Of a stretch of 47,458 nt of DNA, positions 18,256 through 26,671 are shown in pieces (within the stretch, counting starts at the first letter, position 1; each line of letters opens with the position of its first letter). The stretch is from Melioribacteraceae bacterium. GTDB lineage: Bacteria; Bacteroidota; Ignavibacteria; Ignavibacteriales; Melioribacteraceae. Location: the NCBI GenBank assembly GCA_021739765.1, contig JAIPBD010000029.1:1-47458 (forward strand). Direction: 5' to 3'. A program made the translations under genes and the position numbers. The notes below the pieces were generated by a model. It saw only the letters and a list, made by a program, of their open reading frames with translations. It ran no database searches and was not told the DNA's origin.

Positions 18256-18261
18256 ATATTA

Positions 18262-19863
18262 TTAAACTCCGCATTTTTCGGCCCACAATGAATAATCATG
18301 CTTTAATTCTGCTGCAAGATCGGGATACTGATTTATGAGATTGTTAGTTTCGGTCCGATCTGATTTCATATCGTACAATTCCCAATTACCATCATCTACA
18401 GAAACCAATTTCCAATTTCCTTTCCGAATGGCTCTATTTCCGATATGCTCCCAATAAATTTTATCATGAATGTTTTTATTTTCTCCTTTCAGTAAAGGCA
18501 TTAAGGATTTGCCTTCAAGTGGTGTTATACTATTACCTTTGAATTTTGTAGGATAATTTGAATCGGAAATGTCTAAGACAGTCGCCATAATATCAATAAC
18601 GTGCCCCATTTGGTCACTTTTTGATCCGGGTTTTACTTCTCTCGGAAAACGTGCGATTAGAGGGGTAGCTATTCCACCCTCATGAGTATTCTTTTTGTGA
18701 AGTCGAAAAGGAGTGTTGGATGCATTCGACCATGATCTTCCATAAGTCGAGTAAGAATTAACTGTACCAAGCTCCCCGTTCCATCCTCCCATGCCGTCAT
18801 TTCCAAGAGGATGATTTTCGGCGCATCCGCCGTTATCAGATAAAAACAGTATCAAAGTTTCATCCAATTGATTCATATTTTTCAGTTTTTCGATAACTCT
18901 TCCAATATTTGTATCCATTCTTTCAATCTGAGCCGCGTAAATCGCCATTTTGAGATCCATTCTTTCCTTATCCGCAACCTCTTCCCATTCATATGCCTCA
19001 GAATCCTGTTCTGATAATTTCCAATCAGGAGAAATTAATCCCATTTCCAATTGTCTGTTGTATCTTTCACGCCTGAGTTCGGCCCAACCCTTCATATATT
19101 TTCCACGATATTTATCTATATCTTCTGGATATGCATGTAGTGGCCAGTGTGGAGCATTGTAAGCGAGATACATAAAAAATGGCTTTTCACTTTGAGCATG
19201 ATCGGTCAACTGCGAAATTGCTTCATCAGTAAAAGCATCTGTCGAATAAAAATTATTTTTCGGTGGATCGAATAACTCACCATCTTTTGCAAAAACCCTT
19301 TTTAAGCCCTTTTTTTTACTTTTGCTGATATCGAAATAGTTCATTGCTCCGCTAATCAGTCCGTAGTATTTGTCAAATCCTCGATCAACAGGCCAGTGAG
19401 GCCTATTTTCACCGACGTGCCATTTACCCGACATATACGTTTTGTAACCATTCGATTTTAAAACTTCAGCAATTGTTACTCCGTTTTCACTGAGGAAACC
19501 TTGATACGGACCCTTCTCGCTTGGTTCTTTTTGAACCATATTTCCAAGACCAGCTTGGTGAGGATATAATCCCGTGAGCAACGAAGCTCTTGTCGGACAG
19601 CAACGAGCAGCGTTATAGAATTGAGTGAATTTCATTCCTTCACTGGCAAGTTTGTCTAAATTTGGAGTTGATATTTCTCCTCCGTAACATCCGATATCAG
19701 AGAAACCCATATCATCACACATTATTAGAAGAACATTCGGTTTTTTACCTGCTACTTTATTCTCAACAGAACAAGCCGATAACAATCCCGAGGTACCAAG
19801 CGTGATACCTGAGGCTGCGACCAAACTTTTTTTAATAAAATCTCTTCTGTTATTTTTTATCAT
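18262..19863 (-). CDS. Sulfatase, Tat-type lipoprotein
   Basis: This 533-residue type I sulfatase hydrolyses sulfate esters, probably on a glycan. The leader has 'NNRRDFIKKSLVAASG' (twin arginine at 6-7) and then 'LLSAC' (C31), as in Tat-exported lipoproteins. The formylglycine motif C-x-P-x-R is C88-C-P-T-R92 followed by ASLLTG; a second cysteine sits right after the catalytic one. Metal-site residues appear in 'LLIMCDDMG' (D50-D51) and in 'LFLSDNGG', and 'YMSGKWHVGE' is the conserved lysine/histidine segment. It has long insertions near 250-300 ('WAELRRERYNRQLEMG...'). It lies 50 bp after the metallophosphoesterase gene and is the last gene before the 513-bp gap. Maturation needs a formylglycine-generating enzyme or anSME not encoded here. 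Sulfatase function is firm; the subfamily is not assigned. Confidence 0.9.
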   Translation of the reverse strand: MIKNNRRDFIKKSLVAASGITLGTSGLLSACSVENKVAGKKPNVLLIMCDDMGFSDIGCYGGEISTPNLDKLASEGMKFTQFYNAARCCPTRASLLTGLYPHQAGLGNMVQKEPSEKGPYQGFLSENGVTIAEVLKSNGYKTYMSGKWHVGENRPHWPVDRGFDKYYGLISGAMNYFDISKSKKKGLKRVFAKDGELFDPPKNNFYSTDAFTDEAISQLTDHAQSEKPFFMYLAYNAPHWPLHAYPEDIDKYRGKYMKGWAELRRERYNRQLEMGLISPDWKLSEQDSEAYEWEEVADKERMDLKMAIYAAQIERMDTNIGRVIEKLKNMNQLDETLILFLSDNGGCAENHPLGNDGMGGWNGELGTVNSYSTYGRSWSNASNTPFRLHKKNTHEGGIATPLIARFPREVKPGSKSDQMGHVIDIMATVLDISDSNYPTKFKGNSITPLEGKSLMPLLKGENKNIHDKIYWEHIGNRAIRKGNWKLVSVDDGNWELYDMKSDRTETNNLINQYPDLAAELKHDYSLWAEKCGV

Positions 19864-19913
19864 CGCTCAGCCATAAATTTTTATTAAACTCCATTTCATT
19901 AATAAATTCAGAA

Positions 19914-21779
19914 TCACCTCAATTTTATAAAATCAATTTCTTCGAGAGTATCAGGGTTCAGTACTTTCATTTCAACCTTTTCGCCGTCAATAAAAAATAG
20001 GCAAATTGCGTATTGAGTCGAAAACGATGTGGTAAAGTCAGTCCATGGGACTTCGAGTTGAGCCTGATATGGAGCACCTGCTGAACCATTGTTTATTTGA
20101 AAAACCGTTCTTTTTAGCTTTATTCTCTCATATAAATAATCTTCAGGATAAATCGGCGTTTCCGGTCCAATTTCCGTTTTACAATAATTATGTTCATCAC
20201 CTGTTAAAAAGGCGACGAATTTTTGGGATTCGTTTACCGTTATGTTCAGAATTTCGTCTCTTCTTTCCAAAATTCCTTTCTTGGTTTGATTGCCTGCAAT
20301 CCATGGTCTTACCGAATTATCTCCATTGTGCCACATTCCATCTTTAATATGGCCGCTATTTGGAAAAACCGGAGTATGAATCGTGACAAAAATGTGATCG
20401 ATATTTGGATTTTTTTCAAACTTTGTTATTTGCTGTCTCAACCAGTTTAGTTGATTATCCATTATATAACCATGCGGATTTCCACCAATTTCTTTATAAT
20501 CCGGATACCAATAATGTGAATTGAGAACAATCATCGCCACGTTATCATATACGTACGAAAATACATTTTCATCATAACTTGGAAAATCTAACTTGGTCGG
20601 GTCAGGATCATATATTGCCCCATCCTCTGAAAGCGGGCTATTTTTTGGATTAATAAAGTTTTGCCCATAAATCACTTCAGCAGATTCGGTTTCAAACGGG
20701 AAACGATCTATTCTGATAGCCTCCCCATTTTTATCACTACCAAAATCGAATACTATTTTTTCATGATTTCCCACACCGGTGATAATTGGAAAATGATGGG
20801 CAAAGGGAGCAATTACATTCTTCCAATTAATATACTGCAGTTCAGATTCTGAAAGTCTGGTCGGGGCTCCATTTATTAAATCACCGGTGAATTGCATGAA
20901 TCTTGAATCATAAAATGAACTGACTGCCGCGGCTTTTTTCATAATGTATGCATTATTTCCAAACAGATTACGTTCTCCACCACCTCCGTTATGCCTGGAA
21001 TCACTCAAATAGGAAAAGACAAACTTTTCGCGTGATCCTTCAATCGGGGCAGTTTTAAAGGCATAGCTCTGTTTAAGTTCGCCATATTTAATTACATATT
21101 TATAATAAGTTGAAGATTCTAAATTATTTATTTCGAAAACGTGCATGTAGGTTGAGTCTTGATCAGTATAAATTCTCCCGTTTACCACGAGTTCAACTAT
21201 CGATTTTTCATTCGTATTAAAATTTATTGTGCAACTATTTGGAGCTAACAGATTGATAAAAGGTCCTTCGATTATTGTGTTTACAACTTCGAAAGGGCCA
21301 TTCCCGATAAAACTTATTTTGCCGTCGTAAATTATCTCACCGTCAGCATTCGTTATCCTGTAACCGATCGTTCCTTGCTTGTTTTTCTCCCAATTTATCA
21401 TATCATTTTTTCCATTAAGGGAGGAAATATCGATGAATACTCTTCCTTGTTTAATTGGGATAAAATCTTTTCTATAGACTGGCATCGGGTGGTCTGAATC
21501 CGAATAATGTATAAACCCGTAGTGAACAATCCCGGTAATACTTTCATGGAATTTTAATTCGATTCCTCGTTCCATTCCCCTGCCTTCGGCTAAAACTTTA
21601 TCGATCGAGTAAAAGGAATTGTCCTTTTTTGCATAATATTTTGTGCCGTTCATAAGGGCGAATACTTTTCCATTTTCATCAAGCTGTAAATTTGAGTATA
21701 CCGAGGGAACATCAATTTTTGATTGAGCACTTAATATTGATGTTAAAATGAATGTTATTAAACAAATGCATCGTTTCAT
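19914..21779 (-). CDS. Secreted metallophosphoesterase, purple-acid-phosphatase-like
   Basis: This 621-residue protein has a signal peptide (about 1-20). A fibronectin-III/Ig-like domain ending near 'YKYVIKYGELKQSYAFKTAP' (about 245) precedes the catalytic domain, the arrangement of purple acid phosphatases. The dinuclear-metal motifs appear in order: 'YLSDSRHNGGGG' (motif I), 'MQFTGDLINGA' (GD), 'GVGNHEKI' (GNHE), 'VTIHTPVFPNSGH' (H) and 'LTGDEHNYCKTE' (GDEH). Motif I lacks the usual D-x-H or D-x-G form. The family cleaves phosphomono- or diesters. Its position between two sulfatases, and close to inositol genes, suggests dephosphorylation of an inositol-phosphate or a phosphorylated glycan. 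It starts 6 bp after the preceding sulfatase stop, in one transcript with it. Confidence 0.82.
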   Translation of the reverse strand: MKRCICLITFILTSILSAQSKIDVPSVYSNLQLDENGKVFALMNGTKYYAKKDNSFYSIDKVLAEGRGMERGIELKFHESITGIVHYGFIHYSDSDHPMPVYRKDFIPIKQGRVFIDISSLNGKNDMINWEKNKQGTIGYRITNADGEIIYDGKISFIGNGPFEVVNTIIEGPFINLLAPNSCTINFNTNEKSIVELVVNGRIYTDQDSTYMHVFEINNLESSTYYKYVIKYGELKQSYAFKTAPIEGSREKFVFSYLSDSRHNGGGGERNLFGNNAYIMKKAAAVSSFYDSRFMQFTGDLINGAPTRLSESELQYINWKNVIAPFAHHFPIITGVGNHEKIVFDFGSDKNGEAIRIDRFPFETESAEVIYGQNFINPKNSPLSEDGAIYDPDPTKLDFPSYDENVFSYVYDNVAMIVLNSHYWYPDYKEIGGNPHGYIMDNQLNWLRQQITKFEKNPNIDHIFVTIHTPVFPNSGHIKDGMWHNGDNSVRPWIAGNQTKKGILERRDEILNITVNESQKFVAFLTGDEHNYCKTEIGPETPIYPEDYLYERIKLKRTVFQINNGSAGAPYQAQLEVPWTDFTTSFSTQYAICLFFIDGEKVEMKVLNPDTLEEIDFIKLR

Positions 21780-21785
21780 TTTATT

Positions 21786-23204
21786 TTATCTCATTCCAAA
21801 TTGTTTGTTAATATTTTTCCATCTGGCCGAATGAATAATTGGTCTTTCTTCCCCGGCATGCATCATTCTTTGAATAAGCCTCTCAGCTAATTCAGTACGA
21901 ATTTCATCATACGTCGGGTCCTCTACTAAATTATTGATCTCGGACGGATCATTTTCTAGATCATATAAACAATCTTCAACGAATGTATCACTCTCGAAAT
22001 CGTCCCAACCTTCTTTATGTGGAGCCGTAACCGAATACTTCCACCTTTTGGTTCTTATTGCACGGCCCACTTGCGATTCACTTATTTGAACAAATACATC
22101 TTTTTGCCAGTCATATTTATCATTATCGAGTAAGAGCTGCAATGGTTTTCCTTTCATAGATTGCGGCACATTTCTACCTGCCGCTTTAACTACAGTTGGC
22201 GGCAAATCTATTAAACTTACCATCTCATTTACAACTTTTCCTCCTTTGAAGCCCGGACCGTAAATAATTAACGGAACCCTTATAGAGCTTTCATGACAAG
22301 ATCTTTTATACTCATCATTTCTTGTTCGAAAATGAGAACCATGATCGGACACATAAATTACCAGAGTATCTTCGTCCATGTTTAACCGTGCAAGCTCCTT
22401 GCGAATGCGACCCAAGTTATAGTCCAGAGCATTACAACATCCAAGATAATCTGGCATTTCCTTTTCCCAATCGCCCTCATATCTCTTCAGATCATCCGGG
22501 ACTCTGTATTCGGCAAATTTTTCTTTTGAACCTTTTGGTCCTTCATACCTAAAATTATCGTTCTGATGGTGTGGTTCTATGTAAGATAAAAAAAGGAAAA
22601 ATGGGTTAACTTCATCTTTTTGCTCCTTAATATATTCAATCGCCCAATCAGTCAAGACGTCGGCTCTATATTTACCTTTTGTTAGGAATTTTTTATTTCC
22701 ATTCTGATCGAACATATACCCATCATAACTATGGGAAGTGAACTCAAGCACATCGGAGGCCAACCAGAAATCATTATATCCACCACGCTTTTCCGGAGGA
22801 ACAGGCGCATCCCAATAATCTTCGACCGGTCGTCCTTTAATTTTATTCGTCGCTAAATGCCATTTACCTATGTAGGCATTTTTATATCCGCATTCCGATA
22901 GCCAATGCGCCAATGTTTTCTCATCTGGTTTTAGCCCGATTTCATTTCGGAAACAGCCTGTTTCAGTGGCATATTTTCCTGTTTGCAAGCAAGAACGCGT
23001 TGGTCCGCAAACAGGTTGAGCAGTAAATGTATTATGAAATCTTACTCCCTCAGCTGCCATTTGGTCAAGATTCGGGGTTAGATTTTTAAATATTGGCTCA
23101 CCATAACATTCAACTGTATCCCATCGTTGTTGGTCGCTTAAAATGAATAAAATGTTCGTTTTATTTTCATTATTGCTTTCATTTATTTTTTTTGAACTAG
23201 CCAT
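21786..23204 (-). CDS. Sulfatase without signal peptide, behind iolG
   Basis: This is a type I sulfatase of about 472 residues. The formylglycine motif is 'VCGPTRSCLQTGKY' (C66 from the chosen start). Metal and active-site segments are 'ILFILSDQQRWDT', 'AYIGKWHLATNK' and 'VIYVSDHGSHFR'. The DQQ-type N-terminus resembles choline-sulfatase and related S1 groups. A TTG at 23252 overlaps the iolG stop and would add 16 residues. I prefer ATG 23204, which has CGGAAA in front. With either start the N-terminus is polar ('MASSKKINESNNENKTN') with no signal or twin arginine, unlike the other four sulfatases here, so it should act in the cytoplasm. Its position directly after iolG suggests an imported sulfated small molecule as substrate, which is inference. 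Confidence 0.88.
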   Translation of the reverse strand: MASSKKINESNNENKTNILFILSDQQRWDTVECYGEPIFKNLTPNLDQMAAEGVRFHNTFTAQPVCGPTRSCLQTGKYATETGCFRNEIGLKPDEKTLAHWLSECGYKNAYIGKWHLATNKIKGRPVEDYWDAPVPPEKRGGYNDFWLASDVLEFTSHSYDGYMFDQNGNKKFLTKGKYRADVLTDWAIEYIKEQKDEVNPFFLFLSYIEPHHQNDNFRYEGPKGSKEKFAEYRVPDDLKRYEGDWEKEMPDYLGCCNALDYNLGRIRKELARLNMDEDTLVIYVSDHGSHFRTRNDEYKRSCHESSIRVPLIIYGPGFKGGKVVNEMVSLIDLPPTVVKAAGRNVPQSMKGKPLQLLLDNDKYDWQKDVFVQISESQVGRAIRTKRWKYSVTAPHKEGWDDFESDTFVEDCLYDLENDPSEINNLVEDPTYDEIRTELAERLIQRMMHAGEERPIIHSARWKNINKQFGMR

Positions 23205-23244
23205 TTCTGTATTTCCGTTTTTTTCGTATTTCACTAATAGTTTG

Positions 23245-24258
23245 CTATTCAATTTCAGACATTTTTACAGGTCGATTTTCGGTCGCTGACAATTTTGCGG
23301 CCATAGCGATTCTTATCGCTTCAAGTCCGTCCCTGCCTGAAACCGGAGGAATTTTATTATTAAAAACTGATTCACAGAATTCATTTATCTCATTGAGATA
23401 AGACTGTGTATATCTTTGCATAAAAAAGTGAAGGGGCAGCGATTCATGTTTACCATTTTCATCGTAATAAAAGTGATTATCCGCTTTATTATTTTCAGCG
23501 CCCAACATCCCTTTTGAACCAAAGACTTCCAACCTCTGATCATATCCATAAATTGCTTTTCTGCTGTTATCAATAATCACGAGTGTACCATCAACAAATT
23601 TTAGAACGGCAACAGAAGTGTCAAAATCCCCTGCCGTTTTAATTTCCGGATCGACTCGAACCATCCCCTTGCAAAATATTTCGTCCACCTCTGAATTCGT
23701 AATAAACCGCGCCATGTCAAAATCATGAATAACCATATCCATATAAACTCCTCCCGAACCGAGTATATACTCTATCGGCGGAGGTCCCGGATCACGACTG
23801 GTGATCTTCACTATATGAATATCTCCAACTTTGTCATTTTGTATTTCGCCTTTTACTTTGGAAAAATTAGGATCAAATCTCCTGTTGAATCCAACCATAA
23901 ATTTAATTCCGGATGCATCAACTGCAGAAAGCGCTTCTTTAGTTTTTTGAATAGTCATATCGATAGGTTTCTCACAAAAAACATGCTTACCGGCTCTCGC
24001 AGCCTCAATAATTATCTCTGAGTGCGTATCCGTTGATGAGCATATGAGGATCGCATCTAAATTTTTAAGATTGATCAACTCCTTATAGTTTTCGTAAGCA
24101 TGATCAATTGAATACTTTTCTGAGATTGTGGTGGCTAACTCAAAATTTGTATCCGCAATTGCTACAACTTCTGCTATTTGAATCCGTTGCACAATATTTT
24201 CAATATGGACTTGTCCAATTCTTCCGGCACCAATTACACCAATATTTAACTTTTTCAT
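23245..24258 (-). CDS. iolG: Inositol 2-dehydrogenase (Gfo/Idh/MocA family)
   Basis: This 337-residue cytoplasmic oxidoreductase converts myo-inositol to 2-keto-myo-inositol with NAD+, the first step of inositol breakdown. The Rossmann motif GAGRIG is at 10-15, the nucleotide and substrate lysine in 'CEKPID' (K97), and the catalytic D174-x3-H178 in 'YMDMVIHDFD'. 'GFNRRFDPNF' and 'SRDPGPPP' are typical of IolG proteins. Length is normal. It starts 1 bp after iolE with TAGGAATATAAA before the ATG and is the last iol gene of the run. A related dehydrogenase acting on scyllo-inositol or another sugar cannot be excluded by sequence alone, but the iol context makes IolG the best call. Confidence 0.9.
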   Translation of the reverse strand: MKKLNIGVIGAGRIGQVHIENIVQRIQIAEVVAIADTNFELATTISEKYSIDHAYENYKELINLKNLDAILICSSTDTHSEIIIEAARAGKHVFCEKPIDMTIQKTKEALSAVDASGIKFMVGFNRRFDPNFSKVKGEIQNDKVGDIHIVKITSRDPGPPPIEYILGSGGVYMDMVIHDFDMARFITNSEVDEIFCKGMVRVDPEIKTAGDFDTSVAVLKFVDGTLVIIDNSRKAIYGYDQRLEVFGSKGMLGAENNKADNHFYYDENGKHESLPLHFFMQRYTQSYLNEINEFCESVFNNKIPPVSGRDGLEAIRIAMAAKLSATENRPVKMSEIE

Positions 24259-24259
24259 T

Positions 24260-25159
24260 TTATATTCCTAATACTTGAAGATAATCTCTATTTCTCCGGG
24301 CACAGACTTTGGGAGATCCCATCCCAGGAAGAACATCCTGCTCAACAACAATCCAGTCATCGTATCCCCAATTCTTTAGGTAATCCAGAATACTTGAGAA
24401 ATCGACCGCACCTTTACCGAGTTCACAAAAAACACCGTTTTCAACAGACTTAAAATAGTCCCATTCATTAGCTCTCGAATCCTCAACTATTTGGGTGTCA
24501 CAATCCTTAAAGTGAACGTGCCAAATTCTATCCTGATATTTTTTGAGTATGCTTATTGGATCGGATCCGCCAAATCGTAAATGTCCTGAGTCAAAACATA
24601 ATCCTACAAGCTCCGGATTGGTAAATTCCATCAACTTATCAATCTCAGTCTCTGTTTCAATAAATCCACCGCAGTGATGATGAAAAACTGATCGTATGCC
24701 AAATTTGTTCAAAACAGAATCCGCAATATTGTTAACACCGTTTGCAAATATTTTAAATTGTTCGATGTTAAGCGAATGTTCCGGTTTAATTCTCCCCGCG
24801 TATTTTGTTCTTATTTCGTCAGTCCCATTATCATCGGCTAACACAATAAAAGCATTTGTAAATCCGGCTTTGTACATTAATTCAGCCGTTTTTAGAGCTA
24901 CTTTCTCACCTGCCTCATGACAATCTTGGTCTTTGAAATTGACAGGAACAAATGCACCCAGCAATTTTAAATTGCGCTTATTAATCTCAAATTTTAGTTC
25001 TTCCGGGTTTGTGGGCAAGAATCCCCAATCACCCAACTCGGTTCCGATGTATCCTGTTTCCTTAAGTTCATCTAGGAATTGAGGATACTTCGCGGCATCG
25101 CCTTCCAAACCAAATTCCAGAATTCCCCATGAGCAAGGAGCATTAGCAACTTTAATCAT
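24260..25159 (-). CDS. iolE: Myo-inosose-2 dehydratase
   Basis: About 299 residues forming an AP-endonuclease-type TIM barrel. IolE removes water from 2-keto-myo-inositol to give 3D-(3,5/4)-trihydroxycyclohexane-1,2-dione. 'ANAPCSWGILEF' at the start, 'GYIGTELGDWGFLP', 'HHHCGGFIETETEI', 'GLCFDSGHLRFGG' and 'WHVHFKDCD' are the hallmark strands with metal-binding His and Glu. A TTG at 25174 would add five residues, but ATG 25159 has GGAG nine bases upstream and gives the usual IolE N-terminus, so I use it. It lies between iolA (18 bp) and iolG (1 bp) in an unbroken iol operon. Confidence 0.92.
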   Translation of the reverse strand: MIKVANAPCSWGILEFGLEGDAAKYPQFLDELKETGYIGTELGDWGFLPTNPEELKFEINKRNLKLLGAFVPVNFKDQDCHEAGEKVALKTAELMYKAGFTNAFIVLADDNGTDEIRTKYAGRIKPEHSLNIEQFKIFANGVNNIADSVLNKFGIRSVFHHHCGGFIETETEIDKLMEFTNPELVGLCFDSGHLRFGGSDPISILKKYQDRIWHVHFKDCDTQIVEDSRANEWDYFKSVENGVFCELGKGAVDFSSILDYLKNWGYDDWIVVEQDVLPGMGSPKVCARRNRDYLQVLGI

Positions 25160-25177
25160 CGTTCTTGTCTCCAATTA

Positions 25178-26644
25178 TTAAAATTTCCGACTCCATTCCT
25201 TAGGCCATCTTTCGATAACCACTTTTGTTTGCGTGAAAAACTCCACAGCATGTTTACCTTGTCCATGCAAATCTCCATAAAAACTTTCTCGCCAACCGCT
25301 AAATGGAAAAAATGCCATTGGCGCAGCGATTCCAATATTGATACCAACATTTCCCGTATTCGCTTCATATCTAAACTTCCTGGCCGAAGAACCACTTGAG
25401 GTAAAAATACTGGCAGCATTTCCATATCTTCCCGAGTTTACAATTTTAATGGCATCTTCAATAGTTTCAATCGAAATAATACCCATAACGGGTCCGAAAA
25501 TTTCAGTTTGAAAAACTTCACCATCCGGATTTACATCCGCAATTATAGTCGGTTTCATGTAGTATCCGCTCATCAAAATACTTCCACTTAATTTCCTCCC
25601 ATCAAGCACAAGTTTTCCGCCTTCGGCAATACTCTTATCAACTAGTGAATAAACTCGTTTTTTACTTTCTTCGGTAATTAAAGAACCCATTTCAACATTT
25701 TCGTCCAAACCATATCCGACAATTTTGTTTGAAGCTGAGTCAATAAGCGAATCTATCATTTTCGCTTTTGATTCACCTACGGTTATAACTGTTGAGGTTG
25801 CAAGACATCTTTGACCGGCACATCCGTAAACACTATCACTTATAATTTTTGAAGTTACATCAATATCCGCGTCAGGTAGTATTATTACCGGGTTCTTCGC
25901 TCCACCTTGAGCCTGAACTCTTTTACCGTATTTAGCGGATTCGCTGTATATATATTGGGCGACATCCGAAGAACCGACAAAACTGATCGCTTTAATTTGT
26001 GGATGCCTCAATATCGCGTCGACACTTTCTTTCCCGCCATTTACTAGATTTAACACACCTTTTGGGAACCCCGCCTCTTCGATGAGCTCGAATACTTTTT
26101 GCATTGTGAAGGGTACTTTTTCAGAGGGCTTCACGAGATATGTATTACCACATGCCACAGCGTACGGTAAAAACCAGAAAGGAATCATTCCGGGAAAATT
26201 AAACGGCGTAATACAAGCTGCCACACCGAGTGGTTGTCTAATCATGAATTCATCAATTCCTGAAGAGATGTCCTCTGAAAATTCACTTTGCATCATCATA
26301 GGAATTCCGCATGCGACTTCCACATTTTCGATCGCTCTTTTTAATTCACCTTTAGATTCGGCAATAGTTTTACCGCATTCTATTGTGATCGTTCTAGCAA
26401 GACTTTCGATATTTTCATCAAGTAAGACCTTTAACTTAAATAAATACTGAATCCTCTCTGTTGCGGGGGTTGCCCTCCAAGATGGGAACGCCGATTGCGC
26501 AGAAATGACAGCATGATGCACTTCTTCCTCAGATGATAATACTACTTCACCTATTATTTCATCTTTACCGGGATCAACCACTTTCAACCTCTGACTTGAT
26601 TGAGTCACCCATTGCCCATCGATGTAATTTCTCGCTAATTTCAT
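25178..26644 (-). CDS. iolA: Methylmalonate-semialdehyde / malonate-semialdehyde dehydrogenase (CoA-acylating)
   Basis: This 488-residue aldehyde dehydrogenase carries out the last Iol step, oxidising malonate semialdehyde to acetyl-CoA with release of CO2. Length and motifs match the MmsA/IolA group: 'YIDGQWV' at the start, '[22 protein letters not shown]', 'KPSEKVP', '[10 protein letters not shown]', the catalytic cysteine C280 in 'GCAGQRCLA', and 'EIFGPVMGI'. It sits between iolD and iolE with 27-bp and 18-bp spacers and TAGGA before its ATG. A separate valine-catabolism role is possible for this family, but the neighbours point to inositol. Confidence 0.93.
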   Translation of the reverse strand: MKLARNYIDGQWVTQSSQRLKVVDPGKDEIIGEVVLSSEEEVHHAVISAQSAFPSWRATPATERIQYLFKLKVLLDENIESLARTITIECGKTIAESKGELKRAIENVEVACGIPMMMQSEFSEDISSGIDEFMIRQPLGVAACITPFNFPGMIPFWFLPYAVACGNTYLVKPSEKVPFTMQKVFELIEEAGFPKGVLNLVNGGKESVDAILRHPQIKAISFVGSSDVAQYIYSESAKYGKRVQAQGGAKNPVIILPDADIDVTSKIISDSVYGCAGQRCLATSTVITVGESKAKMIDSLIDSASNKIVGYGLDENVEMGSLITEESKKRVYSLVDKSIAEGGKLVLDGRKLSGSILMSGYYMKPTIIADVNPDGEVFQTEIFGPVMGIISIETIEDAIKIVNSGRYGNAASIFTSSGSSARKFRYEANTGNVGINIGIAAPMAFFPFSGWRESFYGDLHGQGKHAVEFFTQTKVVIERWPKEWSRKF

Positions 26645-26671
26645 TATATGCAGTCCTATCTTCTAAATATT

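Larger units (their letters stand above)
17749..18261 (-). other. 513-bp gap, probable control region of the hydrolase operon
   Basis: This is by far the longest non-coding stretch between genes inside the cluster. Reading on the minus strand it holds, in order, a weak hairpin after the sulfatase stop, a candidate promoter and LacI-operator-like palindrome near 18175-18133, a 44-codon open stretch without a good start (18080-17949), and a 64-codon ATG frame (17939-17745) with no ribosome binding site whose end contains the Shine-Dalgarno of the GH106 gene. I recognise neither reading frame. They may be decayed coding DNA. The gap implies an independent promoter for the GH106-to-GH28 genes. 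Confidence 0.55.
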
